Both the position numbers and the translations under genes were made by a program. From positions 186,001 through 250,000 of the forward strand of contig NZ_FUYS01000005.1 of assembly GCF_900168055.1 (NCBI RefSeq): 64,000 nucleotides of DNA, written 5' to 3'. The notes under the pieces were generated by a model that saw nothing but the letters and a program-made list of their open reading frames with translations, ran no database searches and was not told the origin of the DNA. Within the stretch, counting starts at the first letter, position 1. Each line of letters opens with the position of its first letter. Positions 10,007 to 19,000 of this stretch are shown here, in pieces. The DNA is from Parapedobacter luteus. Lineage in GTDB: Bacteria; Bacteroidota; Bacteroidia; Sphingobacteriales; Sphingobacteriaceae.

Positions 10007-10049
10007 AAAAACGGAGAACCGCCTCTTTCGATTTGAATCCTCCGTTTTT
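10007..10049. terminator. Terminator-like inverted repeat after the EEP gene
   Basis: A perfect 10-bp inverted repeat, AAAAACGGAG (10007-10016) and CTCCGTTTTT (10040-10049), with a 23-base loop. The right arm ends in five T residues, so it can terminate rightward transcription. The symmetry gives it an A/T flank on the other strand too. Confidence 0.75.
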
Positions 10050-10417
10050 AACCTTAATTACAACCGTAGCTGTAATTGAGGCATCAAGTCAAGTATCTTT
10101 GATGGCACCTGTCTTATGCTCGCCAGAAGGCCGCATTTACATGATGCTTTTGCCGCATGTATGGTACTCCATAGAGACTGAACTGCGCAAAATCCATTGC
10201 GTATGCTTTGATTGGGCCGCCCCCCTTAGGGGACCAGCAAATCTCCAGTAGCATAATGCTTTGGAGCCAATCCATCGCTGAAGCTATCCGAAGCAAAAAC
10301 CATCAGGTATTGCTTCATCTCGGATGCTTTCTTTATGGACGATTCAAAGAACTTCGTACTTGATAAAGACTAAGGTAATAACAAAAAGTCTGACTGTCAA
10401 GAGGAAAGCTATTTGTT
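10050..10417. other. Gene-poor stretch with no convincing gene
   Basis: No open frame here has recognisable protein features. On the minus strand from 10318 a 28-codon reading (MKQYLMVFASDS...) ends in a stop, and other frames are similarly short. This could be a decayed gene or non-coding sequence. A short palindrome (CCCCTTAGGGG) lies near 10225. No RNA-gene signature was recognised. Confidence 0.4.
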
Positions 10418-10658
10418 TTATTAACAAGTTTTCCACTCAGATACAGGCCGTTATTCACAGGTTCATATCGCCCATATTCGGCTATATTGCTCCAATCAAT
10501 CTACCTTTTGTGGCGGATTTTATCTTTTCTCCACATTTAGTCTGGCAGACTTATCAACAAGTGACACTGATTCTTGACGCATTGGCCCATTTTTTCCGCT
10601 TGCTAAAAATGCCTTTTTTGGAAACGTGGTCGGAAAAAATTGTATTTTTATGTCCACA
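10418..10658. other. Cluster of DnaA-box-like 9-mers in AT-rich DNA
   Basis: Against TTATNCACA there is one exact match, TTATTCACA at 10451-10459. Near matches are TTATTAACA (10418-10426), TTTTCCACT (10429-10437), TTCTCCACA (10527-10535), TTATCAACA (10551-10559) and ATGTCCACA (10650-10658). All are on the same strand within about 240 bases of T-rich, non-coding DNA upstream of the PhoH gene. This could be a replication origin or a DnaA-titration or regulatory site. No dnaA, dnaN or other origin-linked gene is in the window. Confidence 0.4.
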
Positions 10659-10681
10659 ATTGGAAGGAAATTAGCTTATCT

Positions 10682-12010
10682 ATGACAGCATCCCGCAAGA
10701 TTTTTGTTTTGGATACTTCAGTCATTTTGTATGATCATAATGCGCTGAATAACTTTCAGGAGCACGATGTGGCCGTTCCCATACAAGTACTTGAGGAGCT
10801 CGACAACATGAAGGGGGGCAATGAGACCCGCAATTTCGAAGCCCGCAGCTTTATTCGGTTGATAGATGGCCTTTCCAAGAAGAAGTTAATCAACCAATGG
10901 GTACATCTCAACGGGCAAAGCAAAGGCAAATTCAGGGTTATTCTTTCCGGAAAGCCTCAACGGAATGACGCGGCGGAAATTTTCGGCAATGAGAAGTATG
11001 ACCACCAAATCATCAACGCTGCCCTCACGCTTATGGAAGAAAATCCTGCAAGGAAGGTTGTGCTGGTGTCAAAGGACATCTGTTTAAGGTTGAAGGCCAA
11101 GGCGCTGAACCTGCCTGCGGAGGACTATGAAACCGGAAAGATAAAAAATGTGGATGAACTCTACACGGGCAAAACGGTACGAAAGGATTTAACCGATGAG
11201 CTGGTGGAAGCGCTGAAAAACCGGGCTCCCGTAGCGGTGGATGGTACGTCTTTCAACCATATCGGCGCGAACCAGTTTTATGTGCTGAAGCGGGGTAGGA
11301 AAACGTTTAACGCGTTTTACCATAAAAGCACGCAAACATTGGCCCCTGTATCGACGGCTCCGGTATTCCGCATTAAACCCAGAAATCCCGAACAGGCCTT
11401 TGCGCTTCACGCCCTACTGGACCCGGCTATCCGCCTGGTGAGTATTCAGGGCAATGCAGGCACAGGAAAAACATTGCTGGCGTTGGCCAGTGCCTTGGAG
11501 CAACGGAAGAATTATCGGCAGATCTATATCACGCGGCCGGTTATCCCATTAAGCAATAAAGAAATCGGTTTCTTGCCAGGGGATGCAAAGTCAAAGACGG
11601 ATCCATTTCTGGCACCCATCTGGGATAACCTCCGTTTTATCAAAGAGCAATATGCCGATGACGAAAAGATGCTTGGAAAGATAGACGAACTGATTGCCAC
11701 GGAGAAAATTGCGATCACCCCGTTGGCTTTTATTCGCGGACGCACGCTTACCAAAATTTTCTTCATTGTCGATGAGGCGCAGAATTTGACGCCACATGAG
11801 ATTAAAACCATCATCTCCCGGGCTGGCGAACACACGAAGATCGTCTTTACGGGCGATATTTACCAGATTGACACCCCATACCTTGATGCCGAAAGCAACG
11901 GCCTTTCCTATTTGATCGAAAACGTGAAGAACCATCCCCTATATGCGCATATCACCCTGCAAAAGGGCGAACGCAGTGAGTTGGCTAACCTGGCGAATGA
12001 TTTGTTATAG
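10682..12010 (+). CDS. PIN-PhoH family ATPase
   Basis: A 442-residue two-domain protein. The N-terminal PIN nuclease-like domain (about residues 5-140) has VLDTSVILYD, an EELDNMK acidic motif and a later acidic pair. The C-terminal PhoH P-loop ATPase has Walker A QGNAGTGKTLLA (about 259-270) and Walker B FFIVDEAQN (about 360-368). This PIN-PhoH arrangement is known from RNA helicase/RNase proteins such as mycobacterial PhoH2, so an RNA-processing role is likely. ATG 10682 gives the expected N terminus; an upstream in-frame TTG at 10640 overlaps promoter-like sequence. The 3' end overlaps the convergent methyltransferase gene by 6 bases. Confidence 0.92.
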   Translation: MTASRKIFVLDTSVILYDHNALNNFQEHDVAVPIQVLEELDNMKGGNETRNFEARSFIRLIDGLSKKKLINQWVHLNGQSKGKFRVILSGKPQRNDAAEIFGNEKYDHQIINAALTLMEENPARKVVLVSKDICLRLKAKALNLPAEDYETGKIKNVDELYTGKTVRKDLTDELVEALKNRAPVAVDGTSFNHIGANQFYVLKRGRKTFNAFYHKSTQTLAPVSTAPVFRIKPRNPEQAFALHALLDPAIRLVSIQGNAGTGKTLLALASALEQRKNYRQIYITRPVIPLSNKEIGFLPGDAKSKTDPFLAPIWDNLRFIKEQYADDEKMLGKIDELIATEKIAITPLAFIRGRTLTKIFFIVDEAQNLTPHEIKTIISRAGEHTKIVFTGDIYQIDTPYLDAESNGLSYLIENVKNHPLYAHITLQKGERSELANLANDLL

Positions 12011-13360
12011 CGTGGCAATGCGCCACTCCTTGGGATAATAGTTATTTATGCGGTTGGGGAGTATTTTCACCCAGCCCAGCGGGACGTCTTCGTATGTGGC
12101 TAATGCCCAGCCGTTGCGGTCGTGCATGAGCGAAAGGTTGCCCTTGCGGAGGTATTCCAGTGCCTGCTCCCTGTCCAGCGCCAGCTTGGGGATGCCCGGA
12201 CTTTGCTCAACGCTTAATGCGAAGTCGTGTGCCGGAATAAGCTCACCCCGGACCAGTTTCCCCACGCGGGTGCCAGCGTTACGCAGGTAGAGCATATCCT
12301 GGACGATACGTAGGTCGACCTCACGGCTTTTGGGCAGAATGTGCAAGTCGCTGCCTACTGTAAACGCGGTGAATGCCCCAAATTCCCTGATCCAACTTTC
12401 CAGCTCCTTGGGCATGGAGTTTTTTTCGGTTTTCAGCTTGCGGCGATCAAAAGAAGGTTGCGGGCCTTTCTTGCGGAAAGCGGCCAGGAAAAAGCCTTCA
12501 CCACGCAGCTTGTGCGGATAAAACCGGTAGCCGGGGCATGCATGCTTGTCTGACAGCGTCTGTTCAATGCCCCATGACTCGTTGATGGGGATGCCGAGCG
12601 GTTCCATACCCTGGTTCTCGCAAAGCCAGTCGGCTATCTCTTCATTTTCTTCAACCGAATAGGAACACGTGGAATACAGCAGTATACCCCCCTCCTTGAG
12701 CGCGGGCAAGCTGTCGGCGAGGATGCGCCGTTGCCGTTCGCTGCATAGCAGTACCGCCGCTTCAGACCATTCCGTAATCGCATCGTGGTCTTTGCGAAAC
12801 ATGCCCGACCCAGAACAAGGAGCATCCACCAGCATGATATCGACATAGCCGGGCAGGTGACGGAATGCCGATGGGTCATTGTTGGTGACAATGGTGTTGG
12901 CCTGTCCCCAGCGCACGAGATTGTCGGCTAAAACGGTCGCCCGGGCCTTCAGGATCTCGTTGGCAATGAGCAAGCTGTCCGGGTGGAGGTACGTATTCAG
13001 CAGCGTACTTTTGCCGCCGGGTGCCGCGCAAAGGTCCAGTGCCACCACCGGTTGGCCGTCCAATGCCAGCGTTTTTATCGCATGGGCAATAAACATCGAG
13101 GACGCCTCTTGGACATAATAACAGCCGGCATGAAACAGCGGGTCCAGGGTGAAGATAGGGCGATCGGGCAGGTAAAAGCCGTTGTCGCACCAAGGCACCC
13201 GGTCAAGTGAGGCGAGATCAAGCTTACTGGCTTTTGCTGGGTTAATCCGGATGGACGTAACACCCCCTTCCCGCTCATGTACGGACTCAAAAGCCACGGT
13301 GTCAAACCCGGCGAGATTACCTAATCGGCGAACCAGCGCGGGCGGTATGATGTTGCTCAT
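12005..13360 (-). CDS. RsmF-like rRNA cytosine-C5 methyltransferase (NOL1/NOP2/Sun)
   Basis: A 451-residue SAM-dependent RNA m5C methyltransferase. The core shows LDLCAAPGGKST (SAM motif I), LVDAPCSGSGMF (motif IV, with the releasing Cys) and YSTCSYSVEENEE (motif VI, with the catalytic Cys). The C-terminal region of about 150 residues, with LRNAGTRVGKL and WALATYEDVPLGWVK, looks like the PUA-type RNA-binding extension of the RsmF/YebU group. It probably methylates 16S rRNA. Its -7 promoter element sits only 7 bases before the ATG. The end overlaps the convergent PhoH gene by 6 bases. Confidence 0.92.
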   Translation of the reverse strand: MSNIIPPALVRRLGNLAGFDTVAFESVHEREGGVTSIRINPAKASKLDLASLDRVPWCDNGFYLPDRPIFTLDPLFHAGCYYVQEASSMFIAHAIKTLALDGQPVVALDLCAAPGGKSTLLNTYLHPDSLLIANEILKARATVLADNLVRWGQANTIVTNNDPSAFRHLPGYVDIMLVDAPCSGSGMFRKDHDAITEWSEAAVLLCSERQRRILADSLPALKEGGILLYSTCSYSVEENEEIADWLCENQGMEPLGIPINESWGIEQTLSDKHACPGYRFYPHKLRGEGFFLAAFRKKGPQPSFDRRKLKTEKNSMPKELESWIREFGAFTAFTVGSDLHILPKSREVDLRIVQDMLYLRNAGTRVGKLVRGELIPAHDFALSVEQSPGIPKLALDREQALEYLRKGNLSLMHDRNGWALATYEDVPLGWVKILPNRINNYYPKEWRIATL

Positions 13361-13367
13361 GTGGATA

Positions 13368-13375
13368 CAAAGCTA
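13368..13375 (-). promoter_or_regulatory. rsmF-like gene -7 element, near-leaderless
   Basis: Reading leftward the bases are TAGCTTTG, an exact TAnnTTTG match that ends 7 bases before the ATG at 13360. Transcription would begin at or next to the start codon. Confidence 0.6.
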
Positions 13376-13397
13376 AGGATTTAATCCGGTCCTACCC

Positions 13398-13428
13398 TTG
13401 CGTATGTGTGTGAAAAGAAATATTTTCG
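13398..13428 (+). promoter_or_regulatory. Promoter of the small membrane protein gene
   Basis: TTG (13398-13400) and TATTTTCG (13421-13428) are separated by 20 bases, matching the Bacteroidota -33/-7 layout with one mismatch. Its position argues for ATG 13487 over the GTG at 13406. Confidence 0.5.
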
Positions 13429-13486
13429 AACCCTGAAAGGAGTTCGTTGTTCCGGCGATGGCTTTCAAAATTACATAAATCAGTAC

Positions 13487-13903
13487 ATGCAACCACCATT
13501 AACAGACGAACCCGTCTATCAAGTACCGGCTCGTTTCCGTTTTTCGGAAAACTTACATATCGTTTTTTGGTTAATCAAAGACATTAGCTGGGCCATGCTC
13601 TGGCAACCCCTGGGCATGGTGATGGTCATCCCGACGCTGCTGTTGGCCGTCAAAATAACCATCCAAACCCGATACATCAAGAGTGAGCTGTATCACAATC
13701 TGGCCATTTTATGTTGGATATGTGCCAACTGCACATGGATGACCTTTGAATTTTTCTGGCCTGAACACGATTCGCTTCGATATTACACGGCTATACCATT
13801 CAGTTTTGGCATCGGTTTTATTGCTTATTATTACCTTGTGCTTTTGCCTGCGGCGGGGAAGCGTGCCGTAGCGGTGGTGGAAAAAGTAGATGCGGCGCCG
13901 TGA
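13487..13903 (+). CDS. Small predicted membrane protein, unknown function
   Basis: A 138-residue protein with three hydrophobic segments, about residues 25-52 (WAMLWQPLGMVMVIPTLLL), 64-86 (NLAILCWICANCTWMTFEFFW) and 97-120. The first and last are probable transmembrane helices. The middle one carries two cysteines and aromatic residues. I do not recognise a family. The frame also opens from a GTG at 13406, but that would place the likely promoter inside the gene, so ATG 13487 was chosen. It stands alone between the divergent rsmF-like gene and the ECF sigma gene. Confidence 0.7.
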   Translation: MQPPLTDEPVYQVPARFRFSENLHIVFWLIKDISWAMLWQPLGMVMVIPTLLLAVKITIQTRYIKSELYHNLAILCWICANCTWMTFEFFWPEHDSLRYYTAIPFSFGIGFIAYYYLVLLPAAGKRAVAVVEKVDAAP

Positions 13904-13970
13904 ATGGCATACATTGCCGCTGCTAACATAAACTTAATACGAATTGCATACAAACTTTAGTTAACCCCCC

Positions 13971-13978
13971 TATTTTTG
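13971..13978 (+). promoter_or_regulatory. -7 element upstream of the first ECF sigma gene
   Basis: TATTTTTG, an exact TAnnTTTG match, 94 bases before the sigma gene ATG. The leader is long for this window. No good -33 box at normal spacing was seen. Confidence 0.5.
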
Positions 13979-14072
13979 TTGGCGAAACATATCCTTGTGT
14001 GGTTTAAAAAATAGCGTTATGTTTGTTGGCACCAAGGATAATCCACAAATTCAAACGAGGAGATAATTTGCC

Positions 14073-14630
14073 ATGTCTACCTGTGTCGATCCAGCGTTGA
14101 TTGCCCGTTTGCGTGACGGGGAGGAGGCCGCTTTCAGGGCAATTTACGATCAATTGCATGGTCGGATTTACAGGCTGATTCTTGCTTTGCTCAAAGACAC
14201 GGCGAAAACCGAAGAAGTGTTGCAAGAAACGTTCATCTCCCTATGGATGAACCGGCACAAACTGGATGGCGAACAACCATTGTATCCCTATATTTACTTA
14301 ATCGCTAAACGGCTTGCCATAGACCATTTTCGGAAGAAGCTGGCGGAAACCAATGCCTCGGATTACGTGAAGGTGTTCGCTGCTAATTCCACGAACAACA
14401 CTGAAGAAACCGTTTTCTTTGAGGATCTCAATCGTTTTGCCCGGGAATCCATCAATTCGCTGCCCGCCCAGCAACAGCAGGTTTTCACGTTGAGCAGGGA
14501 TGAGGGGCTATCCTATGACGAAATAGCAGAACGGTTGCAGATTTCGCCCAATACGGTGAGGAACCACATGGTCAATGCATTAAGGACGCTAAAACTCCGC
14601 TTTACCCAACAAGGGATGATTTATTGGTAA
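14073..14630 (+). CDS. ECF RNA polymerase sigma factor (FecI-like)
   Basis: A 185-residue sigma-70 family factor with only regions 2 and 4. Region 2 spans about residues 20-90 (FRAIYDQLHGRIY, EEVLQETFISLW). Region 4 spans about 125-175 (LPAQQQQVFTLSRDEGLSYDEIAERLQISPNTVRNHM), a typical helix-turn-helix. It is followed 109 bases later by a FecR anti-sigma gene and then by an STN-type SusC/SusD pair. This is the standard Bacteroidota arrangement in which substrate binding at the outer membrane releases the sigma factor to switch on the uptake genes. Confidence 0.95.
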   Translation: MSTCVDPALIARLRDGEEAAFRAIYDQLHGRIYRLILALLKDTAKTEEVLQETFISLWMNRHKLDGEQPLYPYIYLIAKRLAIDHFRKKLAETNASDYVKVFAANSTNNTEETVFFEDLNRFARESINSLPAQQQQVFTLSRDEGLSYDEIAERLQISPNTVRNHMVNALRTLKLRFTQQGMIYW

Positions 14631-14739
14631 AAAATATATGAACCGATAGTCCATCCGCCCATTCCATCCGTTTATTCTTATATAATTGCAGTAATTCGTT
14701 CGGAAAGACAGTGCTGCTCGTATATATTTAGGACGTACC

Positions 14740-15948
14740 ATGATGGACAGAGCACATTTACGCTATTTGCTTCAACGTTATCTTGCCGATGAAATCAGTG
14801 CAGATGAGCTGCGGGAATTAAAGCAGTATGTGCAGCATGAGCGCATGGATGATGCCTTAAGTGACGTGGTCGATGAACTATGGCAGCGGATGGACGATGA
14901 GCCGATAGCACCGGCTTCCAGTGACGCCATGTATCAAGGTATCCTCCGGCATGTAAATGAGGCGCCCGATGCACCGTTGGCGCAGCCTATGGCAGCAAAA
15001 CCATTCAAGCGAAGCCTTTACTGGGGCTGGTTGGCCGGGGCCGCCGCATTGCTGTGCGCAGGTATTTTGCTTTTCCGTGATGGCCGTTGGCCCGGTCGGG
15101 AGGCGAAGAAAGACCAGGCTGCTGTGGTGAATATTGAGCAGCCCATTGTCCCCGGAGGCAATAAGGCGGTATTGACATTGGCCGACGGGCGAGAAATTGA
15201 CTTAAGTTCGGACCATTCGGGCATCGTCATGGGCGACCGGATTACCTATGGGGATGGAAGCGTAGTTGTGGATGGAGGACAGGGGCATTCGGGCGAAAAT
15301 GAAGTGCGGGAGCCGATGCTGATAACCGCTCCCAGGGGCGGCACCTACCAAATCACCCTATCTGATGGCACCAATGTTTGGCTCAACTCGGCCTCTACGT
15401 TGAAATACCCAGGCAGCTTTACGGGGAGCGAACGTATCGTCGAACTGGAAGGCGAAGCGTACTTTGAAGTACGCGGGCAGAAAAAAATGCCGTTTGTGGT
15501 GAAAACAAAGAATCAAACCGTAGAGGTTCTTGGTACGCAATTTAATATAGCAGCTTATCCCGACGAATCCGACGTAAAGACTACCTTGGTGGAAGGCTCC
15601 GTCCAAATCAGGAATTTGGCCGCCAACCATTTGGATGTATTAAAGCCCGGTGACCAAAGCGTGGTGCGGGGAGCGGCAACGAAAATCCGTTCAGTGGATG
15701 TGGAGCAGTACATCGCTTGGAAAAATGGGTATTTTGCGTTTTCCGATGACGAACATATCAGCCAGGTCATGAATGTTATTGCCAGGTGGTATGATATCGA
15801 AGTGGAATATCAAGGTGATATGGCTAACAAATATTTCGGGGGTACCATTTCACGGTTTGAAGATTTCGAAACGTTGTTGAAAACGATAGCGCTCACCGGA
15901 TCCATCCGGTTCAAAATTACAGGAAGGAGGGTAATCGTCATGACATAG
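14740..15948 (+). CDS. FecR-family anti-sigma factor
   Basis: A 402-residue transmembrane anti-sigma protein. The cytoplasmic N terminus (about 1-88) would hold the ECF sigma factor. One helix (about 89-107, WGWLAGAAALLCAGILLF) crosses the inner membrane. The periplasmic FecR domain (about 185-290) contains TAPRGGTYQITLSDGT, VWLNSASTLKYP and VELEGEAYFEV. The C-terminal segment (YIAWKNGYFAF...) is the DUF4974-type domain that receives the signal from the STN domain of the cognate SusC. ATG 14740 is one of two adjacent in-frame ATGs. It lies between the sigma gene and the SusC gene. Confidence 0.95.
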   Translation: MMDRAHLRYLLQRYLADEISADELRELKQYVQHERMDDALSDVVDELWQRMDDEPIAPASSDAMYQGILRHVNEAPDAPLAQPMAAKPFKRSLYWGWLAGAAALLCAGILLFRDGRWPGREAKKDQAAVVNIEQPIVPGGNKAVLTLADGREIDLSSDHSGIVMGDRITYGDGSVVVDGGQGHSGENEVREPMLITAPRGGTYQITLSDGTNVWLNSASTLKYPGSFTGSERIVELEGEAYFEVRGQKKMPFVVKTKNQTVEVLGTQFNIAAYPDESDVKTTLVEGSVQIRNLAANHLDVLKPGDQSVVRGAATKIRSVDVEQYIAWKNGYFAFSDDEHISQVMNVIARWYDIEVEYQGDMANKYFGGTISRFEDFETLLKTIALTGSIRFKITGRRVIVMT

Positions 15949-15985
15949 TAGCCTAAGTGGAGACAGTAACCGAGGCTAAAAGGCA

Positions 15986-16012
15986 ATCAGGAGCGTTGCG
16001 ACCGCTCCTGAT
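15986..16012 (+). other. Hairpin between FecR and SusC genes
   Basis: A perfect 10-bp inverted repeat (ATCAGGAGCG at 15986-15995, CGCTCCTGAT at 16003-16012) with a 7-base loop and no following T run. It may be an mRNA stability or processing element between the low-level regulator and the highly expressed SusC message. It is not an ordinary terminator. Confidence 0.6.
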
Positions 16013-16084
16013 GCGCGTGGCTTTGGGCCAAAGGATTTAATGAAATAAGAAATCGAATGAATTTTTTCTATAAACCCTATTCAA

Positions 16085-19000
16085 ATGTATAAATTTTTTA
16101 CCGCACATTACAATTGTCTTCGTAAATGTGTGATGCCCAACTACTTATTGGCTATGAAATTGTCCTGTATTTTGTTGTTAATCAGCTGCTTGCAGGTAAG
16201 TGCCTTTACATATGCCCAACGCATTACGCTTCAGAAAAACCAGGTAACGCTGATAGAAGTATTTAAAGACATCAAGCGGCAAACAGGCTATCATATTTTT
16301 TACGACGCACACATCATCCGGAACACCAAGCCGGTCAACATTAATCTTCAAAATGCTTCAATTGAAGAGGCGCTCTCAGAAAGCCTCAAAGGACAGGGGT
16401 TGGGGTATAAGCTGGTGTCGCAAAACATCATCATCACCCGTATCCCGGGCTACGACCCCACCATAGCGGGCACAAGAAAACGAAACGTTCAGGAGATTGT
16501 GATTACCGGGCGGGTGACGAATGAACAAGGGCAGCCATTGGAGGGGGTCACCGTCGCTGTTAAGGGCGGCAAAACGGTGGTGACTACCACAGCGGACGGC
16601 TATTACAGCGTTCGCTTACCCAATCGCGATCAGTCTCTCTTGTTTTCAATTATTGGCTATGCTTCACAGGAACTACCTGTTTCAAGCGACAATGTCATCA
16701 ATGTTTCCCTCCGTGAGCAGGTGAGCGGCCTGGATGAGGTGATCGTGGTGGGTTATGGAACACAGCGCAAGGCAAACCTTACCGGCGCCGTTGACCAGAT
16801 TGGTCCTGAAGTGTTGGAAAAGCGACCCATTACAAACGTTGCCCAAGGACTCGTTGGGGTCGTCCCCAACTTAAATATCCAGCTGTTGGACGGGAAACCG
16901 ACCCAGTCTCCGGCTTTTAATGTACGGGGCATGACGTCTGTTGGCCAAGAAGGCAGTGCGTTGGTTTTGATCGATGGCGTAGAGGGCGATCCGCGGATGC
17001 TGAACCCAAACGACATCGAAAGCATCTCGGTACTGAAGGATGCTTCTTCCGCCTCTATTTATGGAGCACGGGCAGCGTTCGGTGTGGTATTGATCACCAC
17101 CAAGAAAGCGGTCGAAGGACTCACATCAATTACGTATTCGACCAACTTTTCGTCACGGGCGCCTACTGCCGTGCCTGACAACATAACCGATTCATATCCC
17201 TGGGCACAAGGCTTCAGTGATGCCTGGTCGCGCTGGAATGACAATGGAAATACGCCAACTGCTGTCAATAAAACCCTTCCGTTTTCACCGGCATACCTGG
17301 AGGAGATAAAACGGCGCTGGGAAGACCCCTCCCTACCCCGGGTCGAGGTCGATCCCGCTACCGGCGAATACCAATACTATTATAGCACGGACTGGTACCG
17401 TGAGCTTATGAAAGATCGGTTTTTCGCACAGGACCATAACTTGTCACTGACCGGAGGCAATGATAAAGCATCGTTTTATGTCAGCGGGCGCTTTAACGGG
17501 CAGGATGGGCTTTACCGATATAACTCAGACGACTACAGCATGCACAACCTCCGTGCGAAGGGTACGATCCAACTGACGCCTTGGCTACAGGTCGAAAACA
17601 ATGCCGAATACTCCAAAATGCGTTACTTCCAACCGCTTAACGTCGGTGAAGGCAGTGGCATCTGGCGGAACATGGCAGACGAAGGGCACCCCCTTGCACC
17701 GCTTCTGAATCCGGATGGTTCGTTGTCTTTCTCCGCAGCGTATACCGTGGGTGACTATTATATCGGACGGAATGGTATAGACACCGAACAACGCTTCCTG
17801 CGCAACCGCACGGCACTCCGGGCTGAATTTTTTGATAAAAGCCTGACCGTGCGCGGCGATTTTACGTTTCAGAACAACGATATCGGATCCAGCCAGAAGC
17901 GGGTTCAGGTACCCTACAGCCGTTTTGAGGGAGTAACCGGCTATACGGGAACCAATACGAACGACTTGGAGGAACGTCGCCGAACCACCGAGTACCTGGC
18001 GACCAACCTGTACGCGGACTACGTGAAAAATTTTGCCGACGCACATCATCTTACGTTGCTGGCCGGCTTCAACTATGAGCAATCGTTGTACAAAAACCTG
18101 ACCGTGCGGCGAAATGGCATCGTGTACGAGGATGCTGACGACATCAACCTTGCCCTGGGGCAGGGGATCGTAACCACAGGTGGACACCAGAAATGGGCCA
18201 TCGCAGGCGGCTTTTTCCGGGTGAACTATAATTTCAAAGAGCGCTACCTGCTTGAGCTTGTGGGCCGCTACGACGGTTCTTCGAAATTCCCGACTGATCA
18301 GCAGTGGGCGTTCTTCCCCTCTGCATCCGTCGGGTGGCGTTTGTCGGAAGAATCGTTCTGGAACGTCAATCCCGCGGTCCTGTCAAACGTTAAACTGCGG
18401 GCATCTTACGGCTCCCTGGGCAACGGCAATATCAACCCGTACGAATTCACCGAAAATTTCAGGATTTCCCAGTCCGGCCGGATCATTAATGGCATCCGTC
18501 CGCAGCAAACCGGACAACCCGGTGTGATTCCCGCAGGCTTGACCTGGGAAACGGTGACAACCGGGAATATCGGGCTGGATATTGGAAGCTTGAACAACCG
18601 CCTGCAATTCGTGGGCGAGCTTTATCGCCGGTGGACGTCCGACATGTTTACCGCTGGCCCAACCCTGCCGGCCATCTACGGCACCGCCGTACCGCGCGGT
18701 AACTATGCCGACCTGGAAACTACCGGGTGGGAAGTGACCGTAAATTGGCAGGACCGTTTTGAAATGGCCGGCAAGCCGTTCGCTTACGGCATTAAAGTCT
18801 TTATGGCAGACTCTTATGCAACCATCACCAAGTACAACAACCAGGAGCTGAGCCTTGCGCTCCCTCATTATACCGGGCAACGGATAGGGGAAATCTGGGG
18901 TTACCGCGTTGAAGGGCTGTTCCGTTCGGAAGAGGAAATTGCCAATTCGCCTTCACAGCACAACATCCCGAATACGAATACTCGGAGAAACTATCCCGGA

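Noticed and set aside
10033-10674. Open frames at 10033-10251 and 10324-10674, and a minus-strand frame at 10114-10296
   Set aside because: No recognisable domain, unusual residue composition, and overlap with a terminator or the DnaA-like cluster.
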